From JAVJSU01 sp040219275 (lineage in GTDB: Bacteria; Chloroflexota; Anaerolineae; Aggregatilineales; Phototrophicaceae), in NCBI GenBank assembly GCA_040219275.1, contig JAVJSU010000081.1, forward strand, positions 1 through 64,000: a stretch of 64,000 bases of DNA. The letters run 5' to 3'. This document shows positions 50,972 to 60,785 of this stretch, one piece after another. The notes under the pieces were generated by a model. The model was not told where the DNA came from. It did no database searches and saw nothing but the letters and a program-made list of their open reading frames with translations. Made by a program: the position numbers and the translations under genes. How positions within the stretch are numbered: the stretch's first letter is position 1; every line of letters starts with the position of its first letter.

Positions 50972-53482
50972 CTATTGTGCAAGCGTCGGATCCACATTGG
51001 ACACGCAATCATTCACCTGTTGTTGAAAAGTCGCCGTGTCTTGTGTGTTGATGGCGTTATAGCACGCTTGATAATCCAGCGTCAACATTTGGGCAAGCGC
51101 GAGTTCAGTTTGAAGATCAGCGCCCTGTAGCACGTAATTATCAAAGGCGCGGTTAAGCCAGATCATCGGTAGTGCATCACCGAGTCCTGTGCCGAATGTA
51201 CGCGGAAAGACGATGGCATCTTCACGGCGGGTAAAATCGGCGAAGGTTGTATAAACGTCTAGTGCGCGGGCATCCTGTGTGGCGACATAGGCTTGATTTT
51301 CCAGCACAGCACGGCTGATAGGCATGACGTTAAAGGTTTGCGGTTGTTGCGCGATGTACGAAATCCAACGATAGCAGGCATCGCGATAGGGTGTATCCCG
51401 ATTGATAAACGCAGTCTGGATGTTATAAGACACGGGCGTATACATGCCCTGTGGATAAGTGACCAGATTGTATCCGCCTGTATCGCCGTCCGGACTTTGC
51501 AAAAACCGATAACTGAGCAGTCCGAGGCGATCTGTATGCAGAGGCACGGTGTTCGGGTCACCGGCGGGCGCGCCGCCCATTGTGACTTGCCCCAGTGGAC
51601 GATAGCCGATGTCGCCATTTTTGCCGAGATCAAGCACCAACTGTATAGCGCCGATTGCATCAGGATCGGTGAAATTGATTGTAGGCGGGGTGGTGCGGTA
51701 ATCAATCGGCAAGCCACCATACGCCGCCATCAACATCAGCCACGGGGTATTGCCCAATTCTATCGGTAACAATGTCGGATTTTCCGCTGAACTGAGCACG
51801 GCATCGAAGTCGTTGATCGACCATGTGACCGCTTGTGGTGTTAAGCCTAGATTGCTCAGAGTCGCTTCGTTGTACCACAGGACCGCCGGAGATAAACCGA
51901 CAGGTAAGCCCCACGTTTGATTGTCCCGTTGAAGTTGCCCCAATGCGCCGCCGATAACTGCGTTCGGGTCGAAGTTCGGATCAACGTCCAGGAATGGATC
52001 AAGCGACAACACGAGACCGTTATCGACCAACAGATTGACCGGATTGCCGGGGCTGTAGAGACAATCGTTATTGCTCATTGTTTCTAGCGGATCGTTGCGG
52101 GCGTTGATGCTGATGTGGGCGACTTCAGGATCAATCGCTGTGAATGCATCGGCGAGGGCTTCCCAATCACTTTGATTTGGCATAGGAAAAATGGTCGTCA
52201 ATACGCCAAAATTGAGCACGATTTCCCCGCTGTTGAGTGATGGAATGGCGTTGTTCTCTACGATAAATAGTTCATTTGCGCGGGCATCGGCAATTTGTAG
52301 ATCATTACGCACGGTGCTATCTGCTTGAATCAGGGCTTCTTCCGCGGAGATGCCTGTGTTGACCATCGCATCAAGCGCCTGTTCGATGCCGTAGAAATAA
52401 CGCCGTGCGCCAAAACCGAATGCGTTCGGCAGGGCGAGGTCTACGAGCGGTTGCAGGTCAGCGCGGATGTTATTTTCTCCGCTTTGCGCGGGAATTGGGC
52501 TGAATGATAGGGCGATAAATTCTGGATTGGTCGTGATATAGCGCACCAGTTGATAGGCTAAATCAGGGTATTGTGTGCCACCACTGACGACATACCCCTC
52601 TATATCAACGCCTGCCGTATTATTAGGCAAGAGCGCCGCCATGCGATTCGTTTGCTGATTGAGACTTCCCATGTTGGTCACGCGAAACGGAAATTGATCG
52701 GGATTGATGCCCTGTGGCTGACGTATAACATTTTCACGTTCCAAATCCGCCCAAATTTGCATCAAGCGGGCAAGCTCAGGATTGGTGTAATCCGGCACAG
52801 AAGGGAATGTTGTGGGATCGTCAAAGCCTGTGCCGAGTAATGCGCGGAAAAGGGTCGATTCTGATGATGTCCAGAAGCCGGGGACGGTCACTGTGCCGTT
52901 TGCGTCGCGTGTTGCAATGGCGCGGGCGGCGTTAGCGATGTCGTCGATTGTCCATGACGCATCTGGATAAGTCAGTCCGGCGGCATCAAAGGCGGCGGGG
53001 ATATAGTCAAACATGAGTAGATCAGCGCGGGTGGGCAGTCCCCATAAGCCACCATCCCATTGGAACGCTTCCCAGATGGCGGGTGGGTAAGTATTGATCG
53101 CCAAAGATGCGTCACTATTGACGAGCGGTTCAAGGTTGAGTATATATCCGGCGCGGGTCATCACGCTGGAAAGTTGCCACGGGCTTAACGGCAAAATATC
53201 TGCCTGTGAAGCGTAATTTGCAACCGCGTTCAGATGATCGTCTACGCCTGCATAGATGCTTGCCATAAATATTGAGTCGCCGGGGTCGATCATTTCTACG
53301 CGCACACCGGGGTTCTGCGCCTCGAAATCGTCAAATACGGTTGTGGCTAAGCGATCTTGATCGAAACTATCGACGGCGACGGTCAGGATGATGTTCTCCT
53401 GTGCCTGCGTTGACAGCGAAAAGCTGAATCCGATGAGCAGGAGACTGACTACAAGTAGGCATCGTCCAAATTTGTGTAACAT
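50972..53482 (-). CDS. Double extracellular solute-binding protein (two SBP_bac_1 domains)
   Basis: 836 residues with a signal peptide (about 1-28, SLSTQA|QE; no lipobox). The first SBP-like unit (about 30-400) has DRLATTVFDDFEAQNPGVRVEM, GGLWGLPTRADLLMFDYIPAAFDAAGLTYPDASWT and PDLAYQLVRYI. The second (about 425-800) has FTAIDPEVAHISINA, DNQTWGLPVGLSPAVLWYNEATLSNLGL and MAAYGGLPIDYRTTPPTINFTDPDAIGAIQLV. Family-1 SBPs are about 400-450 residues, so this is a fusion of two. No sugar permeases or MsmK-type ATPase are nearby. It is paralogous to the gene at 53695. It may serve as a sensor or capture protein rather than a transport receptor. Confidence 0.88.
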   Translation of the reverse strand: MLHKFGRCLLVVSLLLIGFSFSLSTQAQENIILTVAVDSFDQDRLATTVFDDFEAQNPGVRVEMIDPGDSIFMASIYAGVDDHLNAVANYASQADILPLSPWQLSSVMTRAGYILNLEPLVNSDASLAINTYPPAIWEAFQWDGGLWGLPTRADLLMFDYIPAAFDAAGLTYPDASWTIDDIANAARAIATRDANGTVTVPGFWTSSESTLFRALLGTGFDDPTTFPSVPDYTNPELARLMQIWADLERENVIRQPQGINPDQFPFRVTNMGSLNQQTNRMAALLPNNTAGVDIEGYVVSGGTQYPDLAYQLVRYITTNPEFIALSFSPIPAQSGENNIRADLQPLVDLALPNAFGFGARRYFYGIEQALDAMVNTGISAEEALIQADSTVRNDLQIADARANELFIVENNAIPSLNSGEIVLNFGVLTTIFPMPNQSDWEALADAFTAIDPEVAHISINARNDPLETMSNNDCLYSPGNPVNLLVDNGLVLSLDPFLDVDPNFDPNAVIGGALGQLQRDNQTWGLPVGLSPAVLWYNEATLSNLGLTPQAVTWSINDFDAVLSSAENPTLLPIELGNTPWLMLMAAYGGLPIDYRTTPPTINFTDPDAIGAIQLVLDLGKNGDIGYRPLGQVTMGGAPAGDPNTVPLHTDRLGLLSYRFLQSPDGDTGGYNLVTYPQGMYTPVSYNIQTAFINRDTPYRDACYRWISYIAQQPQTFNVMPISRAVLENQAYVATQDARALDVYTTFADFTRREDAIVFPRTFGTGLGDALPMIWLNRAFDNYVLQGADLQTELALAQMLTLDYQACYNAINTQDTATFQQQVNDCVSNVDPTLAQ

Positions 53483-53630
53483 GAATACAATTTTCTTTCG
53501 TCTATCTTATTTCTTTGGTGCTTTCTCAGCATGATTTGTGCTAAGTTAGCGCAATAGGCGCTATAGTCCTATTCGTTATAATGTATTCAAATGTCACAAA
53601 TACTCAATCCAGTTTATCAGTTGGCGTTGA

Positions 53631-53669
53631 ATATCGAGGCGGAGACTGATGTTATTTCCGCCCCGATAT
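53631..53669. terminator. Hairpin after the second SBP gene
   Basis: ATATCGAGGCGGA (53631-53643) pairs with TCCGCCCCGATAT (53657-53669) with one mismatch around a 13-base loop. It lies just beyond the stop of the minus-strand gene ending at 53695. There is no T-run in the minus-strand direction, so it may stabilise the mRNA end or terminate weakly. Confidence 0.4.
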
Positions 53670-53694
53670 GCGTTATTTTTACTCTGCACAGATG

Positions 53695-56382
53695 CTAACT
53701 GCCGAGAAATTCTGCGGATGACGGATCAACCTGTAACGCGCAATCAGTGAATTGCTGGAAGTAGGCTTGCGGATCATCGACTTCTGCTGGATTAAACGCC
53801 GGAATATCCGCGACGCAGTCTTGATATGCACGGGTGAAGGTCTCGGCTTCTGCCAATGCGCTTTCCAGATCGGTGATTTCGTCAGCGACATAGCCATCAA
53901 ACACACGGTCAAGCCAGTGATTGAGAGTGATTGTGCTAAAGCTCCCTCCGGATGCGCCCGGTAAGATGATGGTGTTGGGCTGTGCGAGGATATCCGCGAT
54001 GCGCTGATAAAAGGCGATCAACTCAGGGTTTTGTGCGCTCTCTAGTTCTGGGTTGTCTATTTGTGAACGGCGGGCAGGCATGGCGCTGAATAATTCCGGC
54101 GATTGTGAAATCTGCTTGAGGAAACGGTAGCACGCTTCGGTGTTCGGGCTATTTGCGCTGATGTACCCCACGCCCATGTTGTAGGTCACGGCGTTGAATT
54201 GTGAGCCTGTCGGATAGGTGGTTAATCGGTCTGGATTTTCCGGTAATTGTGGACTGTCATCGTCACCGTCGGTATTAATCAGAAAGATGCCACCCCCGCC
54301 ACCAAATCCGAAGCCGTTGAGGGTTTCGCCATAGACGGCATCCGTGTTTTCGTCCCCAAGCGAGATGCTAAATTCGTTACCGCCTGCCGTGACTAGCTGG
54401 CTGTATTCGATAAGTTCCTCGCGTGCCAGATCAAGCACTTCACGGATGGCATTAACCGTCGCCGGATCAGTGAAGTTAAAGGTTGGGGGGCTGGTGCGAT
54501 TATCAATCGGCAAGCCACCATAAGCGGCGATCAAGTTGAGTAAATAGCTATCCCCACCCAAAATAGGCGCGGCGAAAGGGGCATTTTCAAGATCAAGGTT
54601 GCGTTCGAGTAAGCGCAGGGCTTCTTCAAATTCGGCGACTGTCCAGCCGTTTTCCGGTGCAATCACTCCTGCCTGTGTGAACAGATCAGGGTTATAACGC
54701 AACACTTGCGGCTCGATGGTGATCGGTAAGCCCCAGATTTGATTGTTGACGCGTACCTGTTCTAATGCGCCACTGATGAGATCATTCGGATCGAAATTGG
54801 CATCTGCTGAGAGCAGAGGGTCAAGGTTGCGTAGGAGGCTCAAATCTGCGCCGGGAATGAGGTTGCTGGGTGTATAGAAACAGTCGTATTGTTCGCTGAG
54901 GGAGTCTAATCCGCCGGGAAAGGTGGTTTCCAGATTGAGGATGCCCACTTCGGGATCATTCGCAGAGAAGGTTTCCGCCATTGTCTGCCACTGTTCCTCG
55001 TTCGGGAACGGAGAGATGAAGCCCGTTACGGCAACATTCAGCGCAATTTCGCCAGCCGCCAGAACCGCTTCCGGCGCGGGGGAATCGACGAAAATGGGTG
55101 TGTTTCCACGCTCATCAGCAAGGGCCAAGTTCGCTAACACGGTGTTTTCCGCCTGTTGCAATGCGCTGAGTGCGTCCAGCCCGTTTTCGGTCATGGCGCT
55201 GAAAGCTTCTTCAATGGCTTCTGTGAAGAGCATCTGGCTTAATGGGAGTGCGTCCTCAATAGCGGTGAGGGTGAAGGCTTCTAATTCAGGATTGTCGCCT
55301 GCCCCGGCAAAGCTAAAGGTCACGCCACCACTGCTGATTTCGCTATCTTCGGTGCTATCCAGCGCATAGCGTGCCGGTGTGCTGGCGAAAAATGTATTGA
55401 CTGCGTTGCGATTGTTGCTCAGGAATTTAATCAGTTCATAGGCAATTTCAGGATGTTGTGTGCCACTACTAATCGCATAGCCTGTAACAGCCATGCCCAC
55501 ATGACCACCCGGTAAAAGTGCCGGTTCGCGGGTTGTGCCATCGTTGCTGAAGCCTGTTGCTAAGAATGCCCCGCCCAACGCCAGCGGAATGTTGACCTCG
55601 CTCAGGTCGCCAACCTGCGGATTGAGCAATCCATCCGCCTGTAATGCCGCCCAGACATCGAGAATTTCTGCGATGCGCGGATCACTAAAATCCGGTGTGG
55701 ATGGAATCGTCGTAGTGTCGTTCAGCCCATTGCCCAGCAAACTGATGAGCAGGGTAGTCAGCGCGTTGTCGTTAAAGCCCGTATTAATGAAGCCGGGGGT
55801 GTCTATATCGCCATCAGCATCATAGGTTGTGAGGGCGCGGATGGCATTGGTGAGATCGGTGATTGTCCAGCTTGCATCGGGATAGGTGAGTCCGGCTTCG
55901 TCAAAGGCTTGCGGATCATAAAACAGCGTGCTGATTCCGCCGGAAACTGGCAACGCCCACATGCCCCCATCCCAGCGGAAAGAGTCCCATAGGCTTTGAC
56001 GGAAATCTGCGCTGTTGATGTCCGCGTCACTGCTGATGATGGGCGCAAGATCAAGCAGATAACCGGCACGGGTCGCATAATTGTTGAGGTCGTTATTTAC
56101 GGGCAGAATATCGGCAGAGGTCGCATATTCGGCGAAATCGTCAAGGTAACTTTCAATATCGTTGAAGGTCGGCGTGGGAGCGTTGATGCCGTTATACGGT
56201 TCGATGACCACGCGCACGCCGGGGTGTTCGGCTTCAAATTGGTCGAGCAAGTCACGAAAGAGGTCTTCAGTAAATGCGCTCGCCCGTATCGTAAGGGCAA
56301 TATCATCATCCTGTGCGATGATGGGTGAAATTGCCAGTGCAGACAGCATCAACACGATTAATAAACCAAGTCGTTTTAACAT
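53695..56382 (-). CDS. Double extracellular solute-binding protein, paralog
   Basis: 895 residues from ATG at 56382 (GGGAG 8 bases upstream; a TTG one codon earlier is unlikely). Signal peptide about 1-23 (AISPIIA|QD), no lipobox. The first SBP unit (about 25-430) has FRDLLDQFEAEHPGVRVVIEPYN, RWDGGMWALPVSGGISTLFYDPQAFDEAGLTYPDASWTITD and GGHVGMAVTGYAISSGTQHPEIAYELIKFL. The second (about 450-830) has QTMAETFSANDPEVGILNLETT, QIWGLPITIEPQVLRYNPDLFTQAGV, LIAAYGGLPIDNRTSPPTFNFTDPATV and TEACYRFLKQIS. It aligns with the 50972 gene along its length. Just downstream of the sensor kinase gene on the same strand (89 bases), possibly co-transcribed. Confidence 0.88.
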   Translation of the reverse strand: MLKRLGLLIVLMLSALAISPIIAQDDDIALTIRASAFTEDLFRDLLDQFEAEHPGVRVVIEPYNGINAPTPTFNDIESYLDDFAEYATSADILPVNNDLNNYATRAGYLLDLAPIISSDADINSADFRQSLWDSFRWDGGMWALPVSGGISTLFYDPQAFDEAGLTYPDASWTITDLTNAIRALTTYDADGDIDTPGFINTGFNDNALTTLLISLLGNGLNDTTTIPSTPDFSDPRIAEILDVWAALQADGLLNPQVGDLSEVNIPLALGGAFLATGFSNDGTTREPALLPGGHVGMAVTGYAISSGTQHPEIAYELIKFLSNNRNAVNTFFASTPARYALDSTEDSEISSGGVTFSFAGAGDNPELEAFTLTAIEDALPLSQMLFTEAIEEAFSAMTENGLDALSALQQAENTVLANLALADERGNTPIFVDSPAPEAVLAAGEIALNVAVTGFISPFPNEEQWQTMAETFSANDPEVGILNLETTFPGGLDSLSEQYDCFYTPSNLIPGADLSLLRNLDPLLSADANFDPNDLISGALEQVRVNNQIWGLPITIEPQVLRYNPDLFTQAGVIAPENGWTVAEFEEALRLLERNLDLENAPFAAPILGGDSYLLNLIAAYGGLPIDNRTSPPTFNFTDPATVNAIREVLDLAREELIEYSQLVTAGGNEFSISLGDENTDAVYGETLNGFGFGGGGGIFLINTDGDDDSPQLPENPDRLTTYPTGSQFNAVTYNMGVGYISANSPNTEACYRFLKQISQSPELFSAMPARRSQIDNPELESAQNPELIAFYQRIADILAQPNTIILPGASGGSFSTITLNHWLDRVFDGYVADEITDLESALAEAETFTRAYQDCVADIPAFNPAEVDDPQAYFQQFTDCALQVDPSSAEFLGS

Positions 56383-56470
56383 CAATAAGTCTCCCTCTTA
56401 GATAAATTTGAGTACGAGATCATTATTGTTTAAGACGATTGCGGGCAGATTGCGCGTCGATTACGCCTTC

Positions 56471-58234
56471 TTAACGTTGCGTGGCGTGTTCGTAACCGGG
56501 CGTAACCACGATATTAGGGCGGGGCTGATTGGCGATGTGTTTTTGCTTATACGTTGGTAAGGTGACGATCATCGCTGTGCCGTTTTTATCGCTGATGGCT
56601 TGTACCGTTCCCTCATGTGCGTCTGTAATCGCCTTCACGATTGCGAGACCTAAGCCACTTCCGGGGTAGGTGTTGGTGTTGCGTCCGCGCTTAAAACGGC
56701 TAAAGAGATGCGGTAAATCTTCCGGTGGAATACCGATGCCGGTGTCTTTTACGGTGATCGTCAAATGATCGGGGGTTTCTTCAAGCGCGACAAATACGGT
56801 GCCGTTTTCGGCGGTGAACTTGATGGCATTATCCAGCAAATTGGAGAGCATCCGGCGCAATTGCTCGAAGTTACCGCGAATCATCGTGACATGCGCCGGA
56901 AGATCAAGCACATAATCAATATCGGCTTGTTCCGCCCATGACGCATACGTGATGCTGATGTCATTAATCAACGTGAGCATATTGACTTCTTGATGCGGTT
57001 TTTGCTCGGTGGTGCCTTCAATGCTGGATAGGGCGAGTAGATCATCCGCCAGACCTTCTAAACGCTCTAATTGTTGCAGGGCGCGGGCGTTAATCGTGTC
57101 GCCGTGCGCTTCCTGATTTAGCTCAAGGTTGGTGCGTAGGGCGGTCAGTGGTGTGTGTAGTTCATGGGCGGCATCCGCGACAAAGCGCCGGAGCGTCACC
57201 ACCGTTGTTTCGATGCGCGTTGCCATTTCGTTAAAAGAAACGGCTAATGTGCCGAGTTCATCGCGCCGATTGACATCCGCACGGGCAGAAAGATCACCCT
57301 CGGTCATGCGGGACGTTGCTTCAGTGAGCGTCAGAATTGGCTTGGCGATGCGCCTGCTCATCCACCAGCCCGCGCCCGCCGCTGATAAAATGGCGATACT
57401 CCCCGCGAGTACCCAGCCCTTAGCGACACTATCAATGATGTTATCGCCGATGGAGGGTCCTTCGCTGATTTCCAGCCGACCCAACAAACTACGGTCTGTT
57501 CTATCATAAATGATGGCGGTTGCGTGCTGGTTGGAGCGTCCGTTATTTTCGTTCTGATTTCCCGCGATTGCACCTTCGCTGACCTGAAAGCCAAAAAATG
57601 GTGTGTAATCTACGGCGATAAATAGCGGGTCCTCGTTTGGTGGTGGTAAAAGGTTTCCGTTATATGCGCCGGGTTCGGCGGTGGGGCGGGAGAAAAGGCG
57701 TACCGAACCACTTTCTCCGGTTTGATCGACGCGATACGAATCCACCGGAATGCCTGCACTCGCGGGATTGACGATGATGGCATTCGAGAGATCATTCAGC
57801 AATTCCTCAACGATAAATGTGCCATCGGAAAGTGGGCGGGCAAGGGTGATGGTTGTCCAGTTTGCTCCGTTATTGGTCGGTAATCCATTCTCGTCAAACG
57901 ATTGGTAATTGGAGATTTCAAGATAGGTTTCTGCTGGAGAGCCTGAATCTGCGATGGGGTCTCCCGTAGGATCGGTGACAATGACCCGCGCATCGGAGAG
58001 GAAGGATAAACTCCGCACCTGATTGTTGAGGGATTCGCTATCCACACCACTCATGAGCATATCCGCGACCAGACCACTAAACGAATCTGCCTGTCCCTGT
58101 AGGTTGCGTTGTTCCAGACTGTTGTAATAACCATCGAGTACAGTGAGCAAAACCACGCCGAGGCACAGGGTCGCCAGAAAGGCAATGGCGGCATAACTTA
58201 ACGATAATTGCCAGCGAATTGAACGCAATTGCAT
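56471..58234 (-). CDS. Membrane sensor histidine kinase (HAMP-HisKA-HATPase)
   Basis: 587 residues. TM1 (about 9-33), a large extracytoplasmic sensor region (about 34-280), TM2 (about 282-301), HAMP (about 302-354, SRRIAKPILTLTEATSRMTEGDLSARADVNRRDELGTLAVSF), H-box FVADAAHELHTPLTALR with phospho-accepting His357, then the N, G1, F and G2 boxes: QLRRMLSNLLDNAIKFTAE, VKDTGIGIPPEDLPHLFSRF and GSGLGLAIVKAITDAHEGTV. All motifs for autophosphorylation are present. Its likely partner is the OmpR-type regulator transcribed divergently at 58420. Two SBP-fusion genes follow on its own strand, so it may sense a ligand through them. Confidence 0.94.
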   Translation of the reverse strand: MQLRSIRWQLSLSYAAIAFLATLCLGVVLLTVLDGYYNSLEQRNLQGQADSFSGLVADMLMSGVDSESLNNQVRSLSFLSDARVIVTDPTGDPIADSGSPAETYLEISNYQSFDENGLPTNNGANWTTITLARPLSDGTFIVEELLNDLSNAIIVNPASAGIPVDSYRVDQTGESGSVRLFSRPTAEPGAYNGNLLPPPNEDPLFIAVDYTPFFGFQVSEGAIAGNQNENNGRSNQHATAIIYDRTDRSLLGRLEISEGPSIGDNIIDSVAKGWVLAGSIAILSAAGAGWWMSRRIAKPILTLTEATSRMTEGDLSARADVNRRDELGTLAVSFNEMATRIETTVVTLRRFVADAAHELHTPLTALRTNLELNQEAHGDTINARALQQLERLEGLADDLLALSSIEGTTEQKPHQEVNMLTLINDISITYASWAEQADIDYVLDLPAHVTMIRGNFEQLRRMLSNLLDNAIKFTAENGTVFVALEETPDHLTITVKDTGIGIPPEDLPHLFSRFKRGRNTNTYPGSGLGLAIVKAITDAHEGTVQAISDKNGTAMIVTLPTYKQKHIANQPRPNIVVTPGYEHATQR

Positions 58235-58313
58235 CAGGTTTTTACTCCATCACTCACCCGTTTGTTGCATCTTGTTGTTTATCGTACTGTGAACGCACCT
58301 GCCTGTCACGTCT

Positions 58314-58343
58314 GGATTACGACACTGTAATCCGTTTTTACAG
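58314..58343. promoter_or_regulatory. Overlapping palindromes between kinase and regulator genes
   Basis: GGATTAC-GACACT-GTAATCC (58314-58333) and CTGTAA-TCCGTTT-TTACAG (58325-58343) are perfect inverted repeats that share the central CTGTAATCC. They lie in the divergent promoter region, about 80 bases from each gene start, and are candidate operators for autoregulation by the response regulator or another repressor. Confidence 0.45.
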
Positions 58344-58419
58344 ACTCCGCGAATAGTTTCTGATACTCTATACTTGAGATGAATCATATCAGAAAAACGA
58401 ATTGATCGACGAAATACTC

Positions 58420-59127
58420 ATGAATCAGCAAACCCGAATCTTGATGATTGAAGATGATCCCGCCGTTGCTAGTAGCCTGAGGGAAGGGCTGGAGCGCGAA
58501 GGCTATGAAGTCATCTGGAAAGCCACAGGTGAAGATGGCATCAGCGCGGCGCGTGATGTGAACCCGCATCTGATTATCCTTGATATTCGCCTGCCGGATG
58601 GTTCTGGTTTTGATTATTGCCGTCAGATGCGCCAGATGCGGTTGCGCCAGCCGATTATTATGCTGACCGCCAGCCGTGATGAAATTGACAAGGTTCTTGG
58701 TTTGGAAATGGGCGCGGATGATTATGTCACCAAGCCCTTTAGCTTACAGGAATTGCGCTCACGGATTCGGGCGATGTTGCGCCGTGCTTATGGGGAGCTA
58801 TCTATCGCCGATAGCGACACGTTGTATGCGGCTGATCTGGTGATTGATAAGTCTCGCGGACAGGTTTGGCGGGGCAAAAATTTGCTCAACCTCACGCCGA
58901 CAGAATTCCGTCTGCTGGTGTTATTGGCGCAGAATCCGGGGCAGGCGCTGAGTCGGCGTAAAATTCTGGATGCGGTCTGGGGATATACGGCAGATATTGA
59001 AAGCGAGCGCACCGTCAATGTGCATGTGCGCCGCCTGCGCGAGAAAATCGAGCCTGATCCCAGCCGCCCGACATTGATTCAGACGATGCCGGGGATTGGC
59101 TATCGCTTTAATGCAGAGTTGAATTAG
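58420..59127 (+). CDS. OmpR/PhoB-type response regulator
   Basis: 235 residues from ATG at 58420 (a TTG at 58402 adds six residues with no family match). Receiver domain: ILMIEDDPAVASSLREGLEREGYEV, LIILDIRLPDGSG with phospho-accepting Asp55, IIMLTASRD and GADDYVTKPFSLQELRSRI with the conserved Lys. Then a winged-helix Trans_Reg_C domain: LNLTPTEFRLLVLLAQNPGQALSRRKILDAVWG, RTVNVHVRRLREKIEPDPSRPTLIQTMPGIGYRF. It binds DNA as a dimer after phosphorylation by the kinase at 56471. Divergent arrangement of the pair suggests shared, probably autoregulated, promoters. Confidence 0.95.
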   Translation: MNQQTRILMIEDDPAVASSLREGLEREGYEVIWKATGEDGISAARDVNPHLIILDIRLPDGSGFDYCRQMRQMRLRQPIIMLTASRDEIDKVLGLEMGADDYVTKPFSLQELRSRIRAMLRRAYGELSIADSDTLYAADLVIDKSRGQVWRGKNLLNLTPTEFRLLVLLAQNPGQALSRRKILDAVWGYTADIESERTVNVHVRRLREKIEPDPSRPTLIQTMPGIGYRFNAELN

Positions 59128-59184
59128 AGCAATGAGTGAAAAGATAAAAGATAGTAGACGATAGATGTTAGACAAAAGAAATTA

Positions 59185-59216
59185 CTGTAGGGTGCGATCT
59201 GTCAGGTCGCCCTGTA
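59185..59216. repeat. REP-like element, degenerate copy 2
   Basis: CTGTAGGGTGCGATCTGTCAGG followed by TCGCCCTGTA resembles the palindrome at 6224-6250 (AGGTCGCCC core kept, left arm diverged). It lies in the spacer between the response regulator and M24 peptidase genes. Confidence 0.45.
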
Positions 59217-59325
59217 CCTAGTTTTACATAAATTTCATCCCTGTTCACCAATTGGAATCATGCGTTTTGGGTTGAATGGGGCATAATCATGGGCAAAAAG
59301 CTGATGTATTGGAGTGTATTCGCCC

Positions 59326-60612
59326 ATGACCAAAGTTTACGCCTCACCGGAGTCCTATCGTAGTAAAATTTTGCCCCTCAAACAGCAAGCCGATATTCGC
59401 AACGCATGGCTAAAACAGCGCCTTGATGAAGTCATCCCGGAAATTATGTCACGGGAAGGCTTCGATATGTGGTTGGTCATCGCGCAGGAATATAATGAAG
59501 ACCCTGTGATTATGACCTTGCTCCCCGCACCACAGATGTCTGCCCGTCGCCGCACGATTCTGGTTTTTGCGCGAAATGCGGATAACACGGTGGATCGTTT
59601 TACGCTAAGTCGTTATGGAATGCCCGGATTCTACGAACATGGCTGGAATCCTGACGAAGAAGCGCAATACGCCTGTCTGAAACGCCTCATCACCGAACGC
59701 AACCCGCAAAAAATCGGCATTAACACGTCTGAAACCTTCGCCTTTGGTGACGGTTTATCCCATCAAGAATATGTAAATCTGGCGGAAGCACTTGGCGATG
59801 AGTTGATGTCCCGTACGCAAAGCGCGGAACGCTTGTGTGTGGGCTGGCTGGAACGTCGCATCACGCCTGAAATTGATGCCTATGGCGGGATTGTCGAGAT
59901 TGGACACGCCATTATCGCGGAAGCCTTTTCTTCGCGGGTAATTCAGCCCGGAATCACGACCACTGAAGACGTGGTGTGGTGGATGCGCCAGAAAATGCAC
60001 GACATGGGCTTGCAGGCATGGTTCCAGCCGGATGTGAATATTCAAGCACAGGGCGATCCCTTCGATGAACTCGGCGACTCTCAAGAACGTCGCACAATTA
60101 TTTTGCCGGGGGATTTGCTGTGGTGCGATATGGGATTCTATTATCTCGGTCTGGCGACGGATCAACAGCAACATGCGTATGTGCTCAAACGCGGTGAGAA
60201 CGATGCACCGGAAGGTATTAAGGCGGCGCTCACCGCTGGCAATCGCTTGCAAGATATTCACTTTGAGGAAATGCATATCGGTAGAACAGGCAATGATGTT
60301 CTGGCTCGTGTGCTCAAGCGTGCCATCGACGAAGGGCTGAATCCTACTGTGTATAGCCATCCGCTTGGCTATCACGGTCACGCCGCCGGACCGACAATTG
60401 GCTTGTGGGATCAACAGGGCGGTGTGGCGGGGCAGGGTGATTATCCACTGTTTGATAACACCTGCTACTCGATTGAACTCAATATCAAAATGCCCATCCC
60501 TGAATGGAACGGGCAAATTATACGGATAATGCTGGAAGAAGATGCTCTACTTAGCGATGGCGTGATTCAGTGGTTGGATGGACGACAAACCGCATTGCAC
60601 TTAATCACCTGA
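59326..60612 (+). CDS. M24 family metallopeptidase (Xaa-Pro aminopeptidase-like)
   Basis: 428 residues from ATG at 59326 (GGAG about 12 bases upstream; a GTG at 59314 is less likely). An N-terminal creatinase-like domain (about 25-170) is followed by the M24 pita-bread domain with GDLLWCDMGFYYLGLATDQQQHAYVL (Asp268, Asp279 as metal ligands), HPLGYHGHAAGPTIGLWDQQGG (His) and YSIELNIKMPIPEWNGQIIRIMLEEDALL (Glu pair). The metal-binding set looks complete. It would release N-terminal Xaa-Pro dipeptide residues or act on related peptides in the cytoplasm. It has no signal peptide and stands alone. Confidence 0.88.
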   Translation: MTKVYASPESYRSKILPLKQQADIRNAWLKQRLDEVIPEIMSREGFDMWLVIAQEYNEDPVIMTLLPAPQMSARRRTILVFARNADNTVDRFTLSRYGMPGFYEHGWNPDEEAQYACLKRLITERNPQKIGINTSETFAFGDGLSHQEYVNLAEALGDELMSRTQSAERLCVGWLERRITPEIDAYGGIVEIGHAIIAEAFSSRVIQPGITTTEDVVWWMRQKMHDMGLQAWFQPDVNIQAQGDPFDELGDSQERRTIILPGDLLWCDMGFYYLGLATDQQQHAYVLKRGENDAPEGIKAALTAGNRLQDIHFEEMHIGRTGNDVLARVLKRAIDEGLNPTVYSHPLGYHGHAAGPTIGLWDQQGGVAGQGDYPLFDNTCYSIELNIKMPIPEWNGQIIRIMLEEDALLSDGVIQWLDGRQTALHLIT

Positions 60613-60657
60613 ATTCTGTTTAAGTTGACCATTCGTGAAAAATAGCTTTTAGCCGTT

Positions 60658-60717
60658 AGCTTTTGGCTTTTAGTTTGAAAAAACAATGCTTTTGCTAAAA
60701 GCTAAGAGCCAAAAGCT
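60658..60717. repeat. Long imperfect inverted repeat AGCTTTTGGCT...AGCCAAAAGCT
   Basis: AGCTTTTGGCTTTTAG (60658-60673) faces CTAAAAGCTAAGAGCCAAAAGCT (60695-60717). The arms are imperfectly complementary, and the AGCTTTT word is also repeated upstream at about 60644. It lies between convergent genes (M24 peptidase and RHS protein) and could act as a terminator or a dispersed repeat. Confidence 0.5.
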
Positions 60718-60785
60718 CGGATAGTCAAGGTATTTTCCCGCAAAACGACTGTCATTCATGATCGTTTGCTTATCCAGAACTGACG

